This document shows positions 1-10,044 of a stretch of DNA of 64,000 bases, piece after piece. The translations under genes were made by a program, and so were the position numbers. Position 1 is the first letter of the stretch, and every line of letters starts with the position of its first letter. The DNA is from Phosphuga atrata (taxonomy: Eukaryota > Arthropoda > Insecta > Coleoptera > Silphidae): positions 24,177,775 through 24,241,774 of the forward strand of contig OX155905.1 of the NCBI GenBank assembly GCA_944588485.1, given 5' to 3'. The notes under the pieces were generated by a model. That model searched no databases, was not told where the DNA came from, and worked only from the letters and a program-made list of their open reading frames with translations.

Positions 1-854
1 CTGACAGGTTGCACGATCAACACAGAAAACTACTACCAACCTGCTCAGTGTTGCCAATGTATTATTTTACTTCAGACATTTATAGTCACTCGTTATAACG
101 TGAATCCCAAAACTCTTGGAATCCACTCCTGCCATGAATTTGAAGGCAGGTCATTTCTTAATTCACACACTTACAATTAAACAAATTATCAATGTCATTA
201 CCTTAGAATTTTGATGATCGGTGAGTGTGTCACTTACAAAATTAAAAATTTTGACTGGCGATAATTCGTTAACTATAAGGTATAATTATTAGATATATTG
301 GCAATATAGCCAGTTATAGAATGTCTCTTGATATCTAAAAATTCAAACTTCTTGCTTTATACACATCGAAGTTACAGGGGGTTACGGCTGTGCTCGACTT
401 GGCGAGGGCACTGCCGTACCACCAGATTTAGTTTGTTCCACTCCCCAATTGAAAATGTTCTTCGCCACTCAACTATTTTGTTGACAAAATTATCCTCTCT
501 GCCCAAAATGCATCGTCTATTGCAGTGCTTCCCAAAATATTTTGGTCGTGCAACCCCCAAATATGTTGCCAATGATTGCGGAACCCTAAATATTTTTTTA
601 ACCACAACTTCAAAATTTAATATCTGATATTAAATGAGTTTTGATCAATTCATCGAAAACTTCTGACCAGAATATTGTTAATGAAACTGTTCTAAATTTG
701 GCTTCTATCCGAACTCAATTATTGTGTATCCGAACTCAATTCAATAAAATTTTCATAATCTATGGAATGAAATCCTTCTGGATTTTCTTTTATTTTGAAT
801 GGATTTTGTACCGAGTAATTATCTTCATTCTCCAGATTTGGAAAGTCTTCTTCT
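1..854. other. AT-rich spacer, nothing recognised
   Basis: I see no domain, RNA gene or terminal repeat here. Short open frames on both strands (for example 328-627 forward and 372-605 reverse) overlap each other and contain no motif I recognise. Two near-identical phrases around 704-740 (cgaactcaatt) form a short local direct repeat. Confidence 0.5.
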
Positions 855-1805
855 TTAATCCGTAGCTGGCGATTGTCGAAGACGTCGATCTCGTAACCAA
901 TACGCTGCTATCGGTGCCGCTGAATTTTTCGATTCATTCACGATTCGCTTCCAGACTTTCCGATCAATGGCAATATCCCTGGCCTCATCGAGATCCAGTT
1001 GTCGGTTCTTGAGGTAGTCTTCTACATGTTTTATCCATATCTTCTTCGGCGCTGATCGCTGAATCCTCAAGTCGGGCGGCCGCTTCTGCCTGAGTAGTTT
1101 GCGTGGAAGCCGATTTTCATTCATTCTGCAAATGTGACCGAACCATCGTAGACGGTGTGTTTGTATTTGTTCCACAATCGGTGCTTGCTGATCGCATCTA
1201 GCTCGAATTGCCTCATTCCGTAGGCGATCACGAATTGAAACACCGATAATCTGTCTTGGTCAACGCATTTGGAACACCTGGAGTTTGTTGAGGTCCGATT
1301 GAAGTAGTGTCCACGTTTCTGTTCAATACAAAAGAATTGGTATCATGAGCGTCCGGAATAGACGAATTTTGGTCTTCCATATGCACGATTTGATCGACGC
1401 AAACGCTGCTGATGCCTGACCAATCCGGCTATGAATGTCAGCGGCCGATGCCACTTTCTTCTCTTGCACCAGTGACCCCAAGTATTTGATTTGAGTGCCA
1501 TTAAGATGAACATTGAGCTGCATTGGCCTGCGTCCGTCGTCAAGACTTTCGTCTTGTCCACGTTTATTTTCAGTCCATTGGATTTGTCGATCCGGAAAAT
1601 GTTATAGAGAATATCTGTTGCATCGGCATCTGTATCGGCAAAAATAGTGCTATCATCGGCGAACATCAGATCGGAAATGAAGTAGGTATCATCGTATCGG
1701 ACGCCTCGTCGACCATCGAATGCTTTCCTCATAATGGCGTCTATAACCACGTTAAAAAGCAGTGAGGAAGCGACGTCTCCCTATCGAACTCCCGTTTGGA
1801 TTAGA
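855..1805 (-). mobile_element. RTE-like LINE fragment, reverse transcriptase C-terminal half
   Basis: Read on the minus strand, the segment starts near 1800 with a degraded QTGVR-x-GDVASSLLFNVVID block, which is the RT motif before the catalytic box. It continues through MFADDST (catalytic FADD) and KINVDKTKVLTTD. After a frameshift near 1530 come IKYLGSLV and a long helix-rich stretch, then the typical tail HRLRWFGHICRMNENRLPRK (start near 1175). The order palm, thumb, C-terminal 'RWFGHI..M' block is that of insect LINE ORF2. Catalytic aspartates are present, but the frame breaks at least twice and everything upstream of the B motif is missing, so it is a dead 5'-truncated copy. The RTE-like label rests on motif resemblance only. 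Confidence 0.75.
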
Positions 1806-2495
1806 AAACCGATTTGGAAAGTAATCACTGAGTGATAGCTGTAAACTGTACAGATTTTTTTTCATACCATCATGGATTTCCATATCACAAATTTCCATAT
1901 TCCAAATCCACTTCAGATTCTTCGAGAAAATCACTAAGCGTTTGGAAACACTCGGAGTTATTTTGCACCACAGCTGAAATCCAATATTGTATTTTCTTTG
2001 AAAAGGCAACCAATTTATCTTTTGTCTGCAATCGGCTGAGCTGTTTCCATGCGGTGCCAAACATAATTCGTTCGATTTTCCAAATATATCAGCAAGGTAC
2101 GCAAGTATAGATAGCCAAGTTATATTACTGAATCTGTCTGATAATTCAAATTTATGACCAATAAAATACGTGTTCCCTTCAAACAGTTCCCTTCCCGCAA
2201 ATCAAATATTCGCACAAGCATTTTACCACGCGATATCCATCTATCTTCCGTATAAAGACAATATTCTATATTGTACAAAGACCGTAGAATTAAACACCCT
2301 TCTTATTTTTTTAATGAAATAAAATTTGTTGCGCGGAGCCCCCATTTTTTTGCGCGGAACCCCAGGGTTCCACGAAACATACTTTGGGAACCGACTCACG
2401 TGAAATTCCTACTTGCTACGATAAGCGTCGAACGGATTTATAGGATTTTTTTTCAATCCTGTTCCTAACTTGCCAGTATTCACTTCTGTTGTAGC

Positions 2496-2722
2496 ACACG
2501 GAAAAAAGTACACTTTAAAAATTGCAGTTTCAAATAGAGCAGCGGCCTTACGAATTTGAAACTGTAAAAACTACAAATTGCTTTTTGTTAAAATTTTAGT
2601 TTCCGATATAATTAGTATATGTTTTAAAAATTACAGTATGCGACTATAATCTTTACAAATTTGTATTCGTAAGGCCGCTGCCACTATTTGAACTGTAATT
2701 TTTAAAATGTACATTTTTCCGT
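2496..2722. mobile_element. Short inverted-repeat element (MITE-like)
   Basis: Both ends carry the same sequence inverted. The left end runs from CACACGGAAAAAAGTACA through CAGCGGCCTTACGAAT. The right end is its complement, ending ...TGTACATTTTTCCGTTC. The arms are about 60-65 bp and roughly 85% alike by eye; the interior is about 95 bp, AT-rich and non-coding. There is no transposase. No clear target duplication was found, so the superfamily is undetermined. Confidence 0.65.
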
Positions 2723-2789
2723 TCAGTTTTTTTTCTGCAAGTTTAGTATCCTTGACCTTTCCGTATCCGTGCTACAAAAAAATTCGTTT

Positions 2790-3465
2790 CAGGCCGTCTG
2801 GGGTAACTATGATACCCCACTGAAATACTATAAGAACTTATAGAAATAGTGTAAATTATGCATGATTGTTTGCAAAATTATACAATAATACACTAATAAT
2901 TCAAATATCGTTTGTTTATTACTGAAAAACATTTTAATTTATACCTTAAATTATTATTTGCCCTAACTTTATTATTTTTACAGTCAGGACATAAAAATGA
3001 TTTACTTTCTTCTCTGTGTATGTTGCAAATGGGTTTTTTGCATGTACTACATGATACTTAAGTGTTTCTATCCCTTGATCTGGCACAGAAACTGCATCTT
3101 CGATTTGTATAATGTTGAATCTCTCCAGCAGGATTTTCTGGAACTGTGGCATTGCTGTTCATCAAAAATAAATATATGGCAGTGTTTACAGTTTTGTGAA
3201 AATTTTGACAATTTTGTTTTCTGTTTACAAAGTTTGGGGTGCAAGTTCTTGTACAAAGTTTTGTAAAAAAAGCCTTCGCCTACTTCGGTCATTTCCTAAT
3301 TCACACAAACTTACTACCACAAAGTAAAGTAAATACTAACACTAACCTAAAATGGGAATTGGTTCACATATTCAGCCGACCGGCGACACGATGAGACATA
3401 AATTGTGTACGTAGGATTTCGATACACTGCAGACCGTGCGGGGTAACAGAAGTACCCCACATAAT
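2790..3465 (-). mobile_element. piggyBac-type transposase remnant, C-terminal zinc-binding tail
   Basis: In one minus-strand frame, between about 3115 and 2970, there is a cysteine-rich block: RRCSFCARSRDRN, one in-frame stop, then SCSTCKKPICNIH and FLCPDC. The spacing of paired cysteines and the histidine match the C-terminal zinc-binding domain of piggyBac transposases. Nothing of the DDD catalytic core remains. The remnant lies between two copies of a GGGGTA-N7-TACCCC motif (2800-2818 and 3440-3458), each preceded by a related caggccgt/cagaccgt sequence; these are probably subterminal repeats of the same family. Other frames (2946-3152 and 3068-3292 minus) are out-of-frame shadows. Confidence 0.6.
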
Positions 3466-3531
3466 TAAATTCAGTTTTTCGTGGAAAATTTGAAATTAAA
3501 TTGATCATTTTTATAAGAAAAGTTATTAGTT

Positions 3532-3570
3532 ATTAGTCTGATCCTGTCCATTTGGACAGGATCGACTAAT
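3532..3570. repeat. Imperfect 17-bp stem hairpin
   Basis: ATTAGTC-t-GATCCTGTCC, loop ATTT, GGACAGGATC-GACTAAT. The arms are complementary over 17 bp with one bulged T on the 5' side. The core 10 bp on each side is perfect. The GGACAGGA word also occurs in the 16-bp satellite variant near 22-26 kb, so it may derive from that repeat. Confidence 0.6.
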
Positions 3571-3579
3571 CAGGCAAGA

Positions 3580-4019
3580 CTAGAATCCAAGTCTAGAAAA
3601 TAAATGCTTTGGTATCTTCTTTTATAGTTACTACTCCATACTTTCATGTATCGATAATTATAGCAATATTCTTCATATTCGGACTATAAGTTTTACGAAA
3701 ATTAGTATATTTTCGAATACAGTATAATTGTCGTAATTCGGCGGTTGGTTAGTCGAACAAGTTCAGTAATCCGGCGGTTTAGAGAAACACGTGTTTTTTC
3801 TTGTCGCCACGCCGCACCGGATACATATAAGAAAACATGTCCGATCGCGCTCTTCCCTCCCAAGCTACTCATTCTGTTCGCCGCTCCATTACATCTTGTT
3901 TTGTTATTGGTTTGTCGTTTATCGAGTGTATTTAGTGTATGTAGTTATTTAATGTACAATGTCAAACAAACGGAATCCCTTATTTACTAGGTGATCGGCT
4001 CTTTCGTTTCTGTCTATAC
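3580..4019. other. Spacer, nothing recognised
   Basis: There is one open frame (3745-3990, forward) with no recognisable motif and no coding support. The stretch ends at the hAT terminus starting at 4020. Confidence 0.4.
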
Positions 4020-4734
4020 CAGGGGTCGGCAAACTCTATAAACTTAAGAGCCAATTTTTTGTTTAAAATGATTTTAAACTGGATCAAGAGCCACGGATAA
4101 TTTTTTTTCATAAAGTCATATTTTTGAATTTTCTTCATAATTGGCGGTGATTAAGCGCCTTGGCTATAATATTATTGCTTGCTTTGACTACCAAATCCAG
4201 CGTCGGACTGGCCATATAGTTGAGGTGGCGTTTGCCAGCCGGGCCCTATCCTGCGCGATCCCCCTGAATGACCCCCCTGCGCGACCCCCCTGGTCTGACT
4301 AGCGGGGACTGCCGCTACATTTATTATTGTAATCTGTCTAAAGTGCTAATAACAGTAAAGTAGTTCATAATTGTCAAAAATTTTATTAACTGTTTTTAAA
4401 CTGTTTTTAAAAATGGCAATTACTATAAAAATGATAATAGCTGATAATAACTATACAAATGATAATAATAATAATTAAATTACTATAAAAATGATAATAG
4501 CTGATAAATAGCTGAATTATCATTCCTTTATATGCAGAACTATGGATGGGAATGCCGGGTTTACGATGATCTTAACGTAACGGGACCCGACGCGACGTAA
4601 ACTGATTTGGTTTTACGTATGTTTGTAAAAGGTCCATCGACATTTTCTTTTCTTTCTGTTGTTGTACTTGCAGGCTATTGCACAACATAAATCACAACAC
4701 AATACCACCAATCACAACAGAATAACAATAGATA

Positions 4735-4935
4735 ATTCATAAATCTTCCAGAGGCTGTGGGTTTACAATACCAATCAGTTATAATAGATTGGTCATCATT
4801 TCTGTAGACAATCGTATCTAGAAAAGGTATTGTTCTGTTGTTTTCTGGTTCAAGGGTGAATTTTAAATGCGGGTCAACGTCATTGAACACATCTAATATG
4901 GTAGTCTGGGTATCCCGGGGAATCGCGGTTAAAAC
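4735..4935 (-). pseudogene. Penelope-like element reverse transcriptase fragment
   Basis: The minus-strand frame contains FTLEPE, IPFLDTIVYRNDD and TDWYCKPTASGRFMNY. The 'FLD..(V/I)' followed by 'T-W-Y-KPT-S-R-(F/Y)-(L/M)-N' signature is characteristic of the end of the RT domain of Penelope-like retroelements. No GIY-YIG endonuclease and no RT catalytic box remain. The fragment is about 65 residues of an ORF that is normally several hundred residues long. Confidence 0.75.
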
Positions 4936-5103
4936 TACCACATACCACATGTATAAGAAACATGTTTTTAAGTTTTAACTTTTTAATTTGTAATTTTTAA
5001 TTGTTAATGTTATTAATGTCATTAATTTGTAGTGTTAGACGATAGGTAAGAGGAATCGATTTTTTAAGAATTGATAAAATAAGCAAGTATTGTTCCGTTC
5101 TAG

Positions 5104-5145
5104 CATCCTGTAGAGGCCTAAATTAATAAAGGCGAAACGTCGATG
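5104..5145 (+). ncRNA. Degenerate hammerhead-like motif of a Penelope-type LTR
   Basis: The order is stem I CATC, core CTGTAGA(G), stem II GGCCT...AGGC, then GAAAC, GTC and stem I GATG. This is the layout of a minimal type I hammerhead as found in Penelope-like elements, and a Penelope RT fragment lies 170 bp away on the opposite strand. The core should read CTGANGA; here it reads CTGTAGA with an extra G before stem II, so catalytic activity is unlikely. I treat it as a decayed ribozyme. Confidence 0.45.
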
Positions 5146-6060
5146 ATTAAATCGTAATTTTGTTTTTAACACAAAGAACCTCCTCACTACGAAGTTACCG
5201 TTCCAATAATAGTGTTTCCCTGAGGAGTCAATAAAATAGTTTAAGTTATACGTCAAGTCCCGTTACGTTAAGTTCATCGAAAACTTATATTCCCAAAACT
5301 TGTCATAAATGTCAACAACATTCTTTGCATAATTATGTGTATTTGTCGAATGAGTTATTATTATTCGTTAAAGCTACATTTATAATTTAAATCTGTCAAA
5401 AGTGGTGAAAATCGTAAAATAGTTTATAAATGACAAATTACATTTATAAACTGTCAAAATTGATAATAACTATCAAAAATGCTAATTAGTGTAAAAAATT
5501 ACGATAGCTGATAAAAACTGTCAAAATGACAGTGAATTATATTATCATTCCTTTATATCCAGAACTTACAATTATCAATATCCCGTACCGCCCCCGGGTT
5601 TATGGGGAGGCGCCCAGGCCCAGTCCGACCCTGACCACATCCATAACTTTATCCATAACTTCTGGAAATGTTTATCCACAAAGTGATTTCTTATGAATTA
5701 TGCAATTGAAAGATAACACGTCATGATCAATTTTTTGTTTTAAAATTGTAACAAATCTTTTGTTATTGCCCACCATACGCTAACCATAGCTAAAAATCTT
5801 CATCTGTTTGATGTGATTTTTATTCAGACATTCGTTCACTGCATTTTCTACATCTTCTCTGCGTCTTTGGAACCAACTGATGATATATGGCGAGCAAAAT
5901 GGACAACTTGTGCCGTATCATTTATGTCACAAGACTCACCGACCGCTATTGATATGACTGATGCTAATTTAAAGTCCTCAACTTGTTGGCATGCATTTAA
6001 CTTTTGACTGTTTTGACTTTTGACTGATGACTATCTGTTGTAGATTTGGCATACAATGGT

Positions 6061-8259
6061 AAGCTTTTGATTTTATTCACAATATCTGGTTTATTGTTAA
6101 AATTGTGAAAAAGAGTGACTGTGAGTTATGACCTTGGCGGCGGCGCCACCGGCGCCGGCGGTCCTAAGACTGCCGAAAAGGGACAGGTTATTTGGAGCTG
6201 TTTCTTTTTTTTTGTGATTTTTTCGTTTCGATATGATTCTGAAGAGATTGCTAATATACTTTTTAGGATTACCTGGAAGGAAAAAAATAAATTAAAAAAA
6301 GTTGGAAAGATATTTAAAAAAATGCATCTGGGGTACCCAAAATACCCCGCTCGGCCACGGAAAAGTTAAGAGAACCTGTTCGACGATATTTTTCGATCAA
6401 TCTTGCAATTCTCTTGCAATTTAGCAGCGCTTGAAAAATAAACTGTTATCGAAACTACCTCGGAGTTCGTTCACAAGCATCCTTTATTCTATCGGCCACC
6501 GCTCCATTTTCAAAAAGCTTCACTGAATATTAGCCCATATTTAAACTATGGCAAATAAGTCATTAGTTCCTTTTTTTAAAGAGTAAGTAAAAACGGGACA
6601 CTCTTAATTTGTCACCATTTACAATACAAATAAATCCTTGGTTATAATTTTACTACCATAATAATAAATATAGGTAGTCTTATAATGATTTTAACATTTA
6701 GTGCAGAACATTTTCTGAATGGCATGTTTGAAACTTTTTGTTAGGACTCTCCCACTCCAACTATTATTCTTTCAAACTTATATTGTTTATATGTTCTTAT
6801 ATTGTTTCAAACCATTATACAAACTATAATTTCACTTGACTAAAAATCGATCCAACCTATTCAATTTCAATAAACCTTTAATGAATATAAGCCATTAAAA
6901 TCCGACTTAATTTTGATCTAACCAACCGGCCCAACCTAATCGACTCGAACAAACCCAACTGCATGACAATAACAATATGGCAAAAAACCTCCCCACACAT
7001 GCTTCTGCTCCACTTATCATTTTATTGTTATTGCCATCGCCGTGACAGCAACTGTCAAACGTTCTACAGAAACAAAGCAGAGTAAAAAAATCGTTGCAGC
7101 TGTTGGGCGCTGCTGGGCGGTGTCTGTGGCACCGACGCGCGCAGGTTCGAGACCTGGGCGTGGATCAATTATCCCTACCGACATTGCCGCAAAGATTTCA
7201 CGCCCATTCGTAACTTATTAAATTTAATTTCAGTAATAAAATCCAAACCTTAAACATTTAGAATGCCATCGATAGTTATCTATTTGTACTTTTTTAAAGG
7301 GATTACGGTACGATTATCTGGGTATTTTGTCGGCTCATACTTCCGGATTTGAGTTAAGGGTGGAATTTCGCAGACAAAAATCTCTTTTTTGCGAATTTGT
7401 GGCTAAACCGATTTACCGGTTTTTATTGCCTTATCGTATTGAAGGTACTTGGAAATTCTATTTATATCCTACTGGTAAATCTATTATGTGGAATTTATCT
7501 TCAACTAGGTCTATAGACTAAGTTTACTTTGTAGCCTCCGAGTTTTAAATTTTTAACACGTTTTTGGGAATCAAAGAGAGAATACCGACTACATACTTAA
7601 ACTGCTACTTAAACAAAATGAAGAAATTTAAGAAAATATTTTTTATGTTGGTGTCCTTGTGATATTTAATAATCAGTCTTGACATTTTCGACGTTTGTCT
7701 TGTCTTCTAAAATAGCTCATTTTTGACAAAATTGTTGTCAACTTATTAGTTTCATAAAATTAGACAGACAAAATTAGATTTAGACATTTTAGAAAATTTA
7801 GACGTTAGAAATGTAGAATGTCACATTTGGCACCAATCTTATGGTTTTTTAACTGGTCTAATTTTTAACATATGTCTTGTTGTTTTTAATATCAGTTATG
7901 TCATTTTTTGTAATTTTCAATTCGATTTTATTCGAAAATTTGCACAGAAAATTAGGCTTGTGAAATTCGACTAACAATAACAAAACTACAAGAATAGACC
8001 GAATTGTTCATTACATTTTTTTTTACAAATTACTTATAATAATAAATTTCAAATCTGGCAAAACATTTTCTTGTTGCTTCTCTAGTGGTCTTTAAGACGC
8101 TAGGACACTTTCGATTTTGCCTTGTGGTTTTAAGAATTTGTCATTTTTGACATTTATCTTGTGGTTTTTGAAATTGGACAGGATTAAAGACAATATTAGA
8201 CAGATTTGACTAAACGTAAAACTAAACGTTTTGTTAGTATATACACCTATATTACCCCA
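6061..8259. other. Long gene-free stretch
   Basis: The sequence is AT-rich with scattered degraded gacaaaattagac-like words (7660-8230) that may be very old satellite. A GC-rich patch at 6128-6165 is unexplained. A third GGGGTA-N7-TACCCC motif lies at 6330-6348, suggesting another end of the piggyBac-type family seen at 2.8-3.5 kb. At 7147 a GGTTCGAGACC word resembles a tRNA B box, but I could not assemble a cloverleaf. No protein motif was found. Confidence 0.5.
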
Positions 8260-8264
8260 AATCA

Positions 8265-8960
8265 GTCAAAATGACTGCATTGTGGAAGAATAACTAATGT
8301 GTAAAGAAATTTGTTTAAAATTAATATTTAATAATTTTGTATTATTAATAGTCATACAACAAGTTATTATGTTTTAATAATGTATGCATTATTTGTACAT
8401 TTTAAGCAAATGAAAGTGGAAATCTTTTTATGTGTACATCTTCCGCAAACATACTTTAGACATTTTTCACATATATTATTTTATTTGTTACTGTGGCAAA
8501 GTCGTACTTGACAAATTTTTCGTTTGTTAGAATATGTTGTATATGATGATGTTGCAGTTGATCTTTGTGGGTCCTCATGTTCTGATGAATTTTTCTGTCT
8601 TGCAATTCTGTAATCGGTGGAAAGTTGTTCTGCTAATTGAAACAAGAACTGTTTTGTTGTATTTGTATTCCTGTCGCTTCTTTGTAAAGGATCCAAGTAT
8701 TTATAGCAGCCAAATCTAATATATTGAAAAATATTTGGAGGGGCCATCTCTGAGAACTAGATTCTACTGTATATTTTCTGGCCATTTGGTCCGCCACATC
8801 AACTCCATCTTTCCCCAAGTAAGGAAAACCATTCAAAACGTACTTGCTACTTCAGTATCCAGAGTAATCCAGAGCCGAACTGGTCGTATAAAAGTATATA
8901 TATATAAAAGTCATTTGATTATTTTTAAATTGTAGTCAAAATTACTGCTTTTGGGCAATC
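8265..8960 (-). mobile_element. piggyBac-type transposon remnant
   Basis: The minus-strand frame from 8836 reads FPYLGKDGVDVADQMARKYT then SQRWPLQIFFNILDLAAINT, the DQM..Y...R.T.RWP..IF.N.LD....N block near the third catalytic aspartate of piggyBac transposases. After a frameshift near 8640 the tail continues (8650-8400) into a cysteine-rich zinc-binding domain with CQVRLC, CEKCLKYVCGRC and ICLKC spacing. AGTCAAAATGACTGCATTG near 8268 and AGTCAAAATTACTGC near 8935 are related sequences at the two sides and may be subterminal repeats. The first two catalytic aspartates are missing. Confidence 0.8.
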
Positions 8961-8973
8961 TACCGGAAATGAA

Positions 8974-8987
8974 GGGGGGGGGGGGGG
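8974..8987. repeat. Poly-G run of 14
   Basis: There are fourteen consecutive G, followed by AGG. This is a very unusual homopolymer in an AT-rich region and likely length-variable. Confidence 0.9.
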
Positions 8988-9618
8988 AGGCAACTACAAT
9001 GATTAATAAACGCATTTATATGTTCTACAAAAATTATAAGATTGTTTATATGTTCTTATATTGTTTAATTGTCACAAAATTATAAGAAGCTGTGTCATTA
9101 TATACATAATTGTTTTTCTAATTGAAATAGAAAAGCTGTCAAAATGACTTCCTTCGACTATGACTTTAATGCTCAAGCTGAATATTTCAGAGGAATGTGG
9201 AGAAGACGTTACTAGATTGCCAAAATGAAACCCTTCGGGGACGTTCCGATGAAATTGGCCGTATTATTAAAGCGGTCGTTTGTTGCGACGAGGATTTTCC
9301 ATAGGGCTTTGAACAAGGGAGCGGATCGTTGCCGAGAAAATGACTTGATTGTTGTGATTTATTTTGAATATCATTTTTGTCATATTTGACTTTTCTTTAG
9401 TTATTGTAGTCAGCTTCAATGGATTATATTCGAAAATTGACAAAGAAGGCTAGATTAGACAAGTAAGATTAAACAGAGAAGAATTGACCGACAAGAGACT
9501 AGACAAACTTGTCGTTGTCTTTTACTAGACACACTTGTTCATTATATTTACATAGGTTCTTGTACCAAGCAGATTTAAACGAATTATAATTTAAATAAAA
9601 AAGGTATCTAAAAAAAAT

Positions 9619-10044
9619 AATGAAATATTCAACCCGTTCGTAAATCTACAAAATTAATTAATTAAAAATTAATTAAGTCCTACTAGGACTTTGACAAATG
9701 TCATGAAACAACTACTTCCCTGGCTAATACCACGCAGGATATTGGGTTATCCAATAGACATTTAGACAATAGACATTTGTTGTTACTAGTACTACTAGTT
9801 AATAACAACAAGACCACTTTCTACACAACTTAGGTGACTAATGTGATGTAATGAAAGTGGTCTTGTTGTTATTAACTAGTAGTTCTAGTAACAACAAACA
9901 AATGTCTATTGTGCAATCCAATATCCTGCGTGGTATTAGCCAGGGAAGTAGTTGTTTCATGACATTTGTCAAAGTCGTAAGTAGGACTTAATTAATTTTT
10001 AATTAATTAATTTTGTAGATTTACGAACAGGTTGAATATTTCAT
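9619..10044. mobile_element. Foldback (long inverted repeat) element
   Basis: Two arms of about 200 bp (about 9619-9821 and 9853-10044) are inverted copies, roughly 95% alike by eye, around a spacer of about 30 bp. Landmarks present in both arms are TCATGAAACAACTACTTCCC, GGCTAATACCACGCAGGATA and TTAATAACAACAAGACCACT. The arms contain no ORF. A transcript through it would fold into a 200-bp duplex. Small differences between the arms (for example an extra tttagacaatag piece in the left arm) argue against an assembly inversion artefact. Confidence 0.85.

Larger units (their letters stand above)
4198..5633. mobile_element. hAT-type non-autonomous element nested in the hAT remnant
   Basis: The termini are CAGCGTCGGACTGGCC at the left and GGCCCAGTCCGACCCTG at the right, an inverted pair. 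It is flanked by 8-bp target copies ACCAAATC (4190-4197) and ACCACATC (5634-5641), 7 of 8 identical, as expected for hAT. The two ends of the interior (about 4309-4556 and 5371-5574) are diverged direct repeats of each other: both contain acatttat...atctgtc...gataatagctgat and end tatcattcctttatat. The middle (4571-5272) holds Penelope-like material bounded by a perfect 16-bp inverted pair, CTTAACGTAACGGGAC. It is therefore a composite of at least three events. Confidence 0.7.
4020..6060 (-). mobile_element. hAT-family transposon remnant, interrupted by a nested element
   Basis: The 3' end is the hAT-type terminus CAGGGGTCGGCAAACT followed by the usual agagcca phrase. The transposase lies on the minus strand in two exon-like blocks split by the element at 4198-5633. 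The upstream block (about 5980-5642) reads ESCDINDTAQVVHFARH, then after frame breaks FNCIIHKKSLCG and EVMDKVMDVV. The downstream block (4197-4130) continues KASNNIIAKALNHRQL. These phrases match the GTF2IRD2/ZBED5-type hAT transposases. Removing the insert plus one 8-bp target copy joins the blocks in frame. The C-terminal dimerisation domain is absent, so this copy had already lost its 3' coding part. The 5' terminus was not located. Confidence 0.7.

Noticed and set aside
2330..2400. gcggaaccccagggttcc...ctttgggaacc, like a hAT terminus
   Set aside because: No matching opposite end or target duplication could be found nearby.
6115..6369. Frame with Gly/Ala-rich start
   Set aside because: Arises from a short GC-rich patch followed by A-rich sequence; no domain and no second copy.
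7085..7180. GGTTCGAGACC, a B-box-like word in a GC-rich patch
   Set aside because: I could not build an acceptor stem, D arm or anticodon arm, and no second copy is present.
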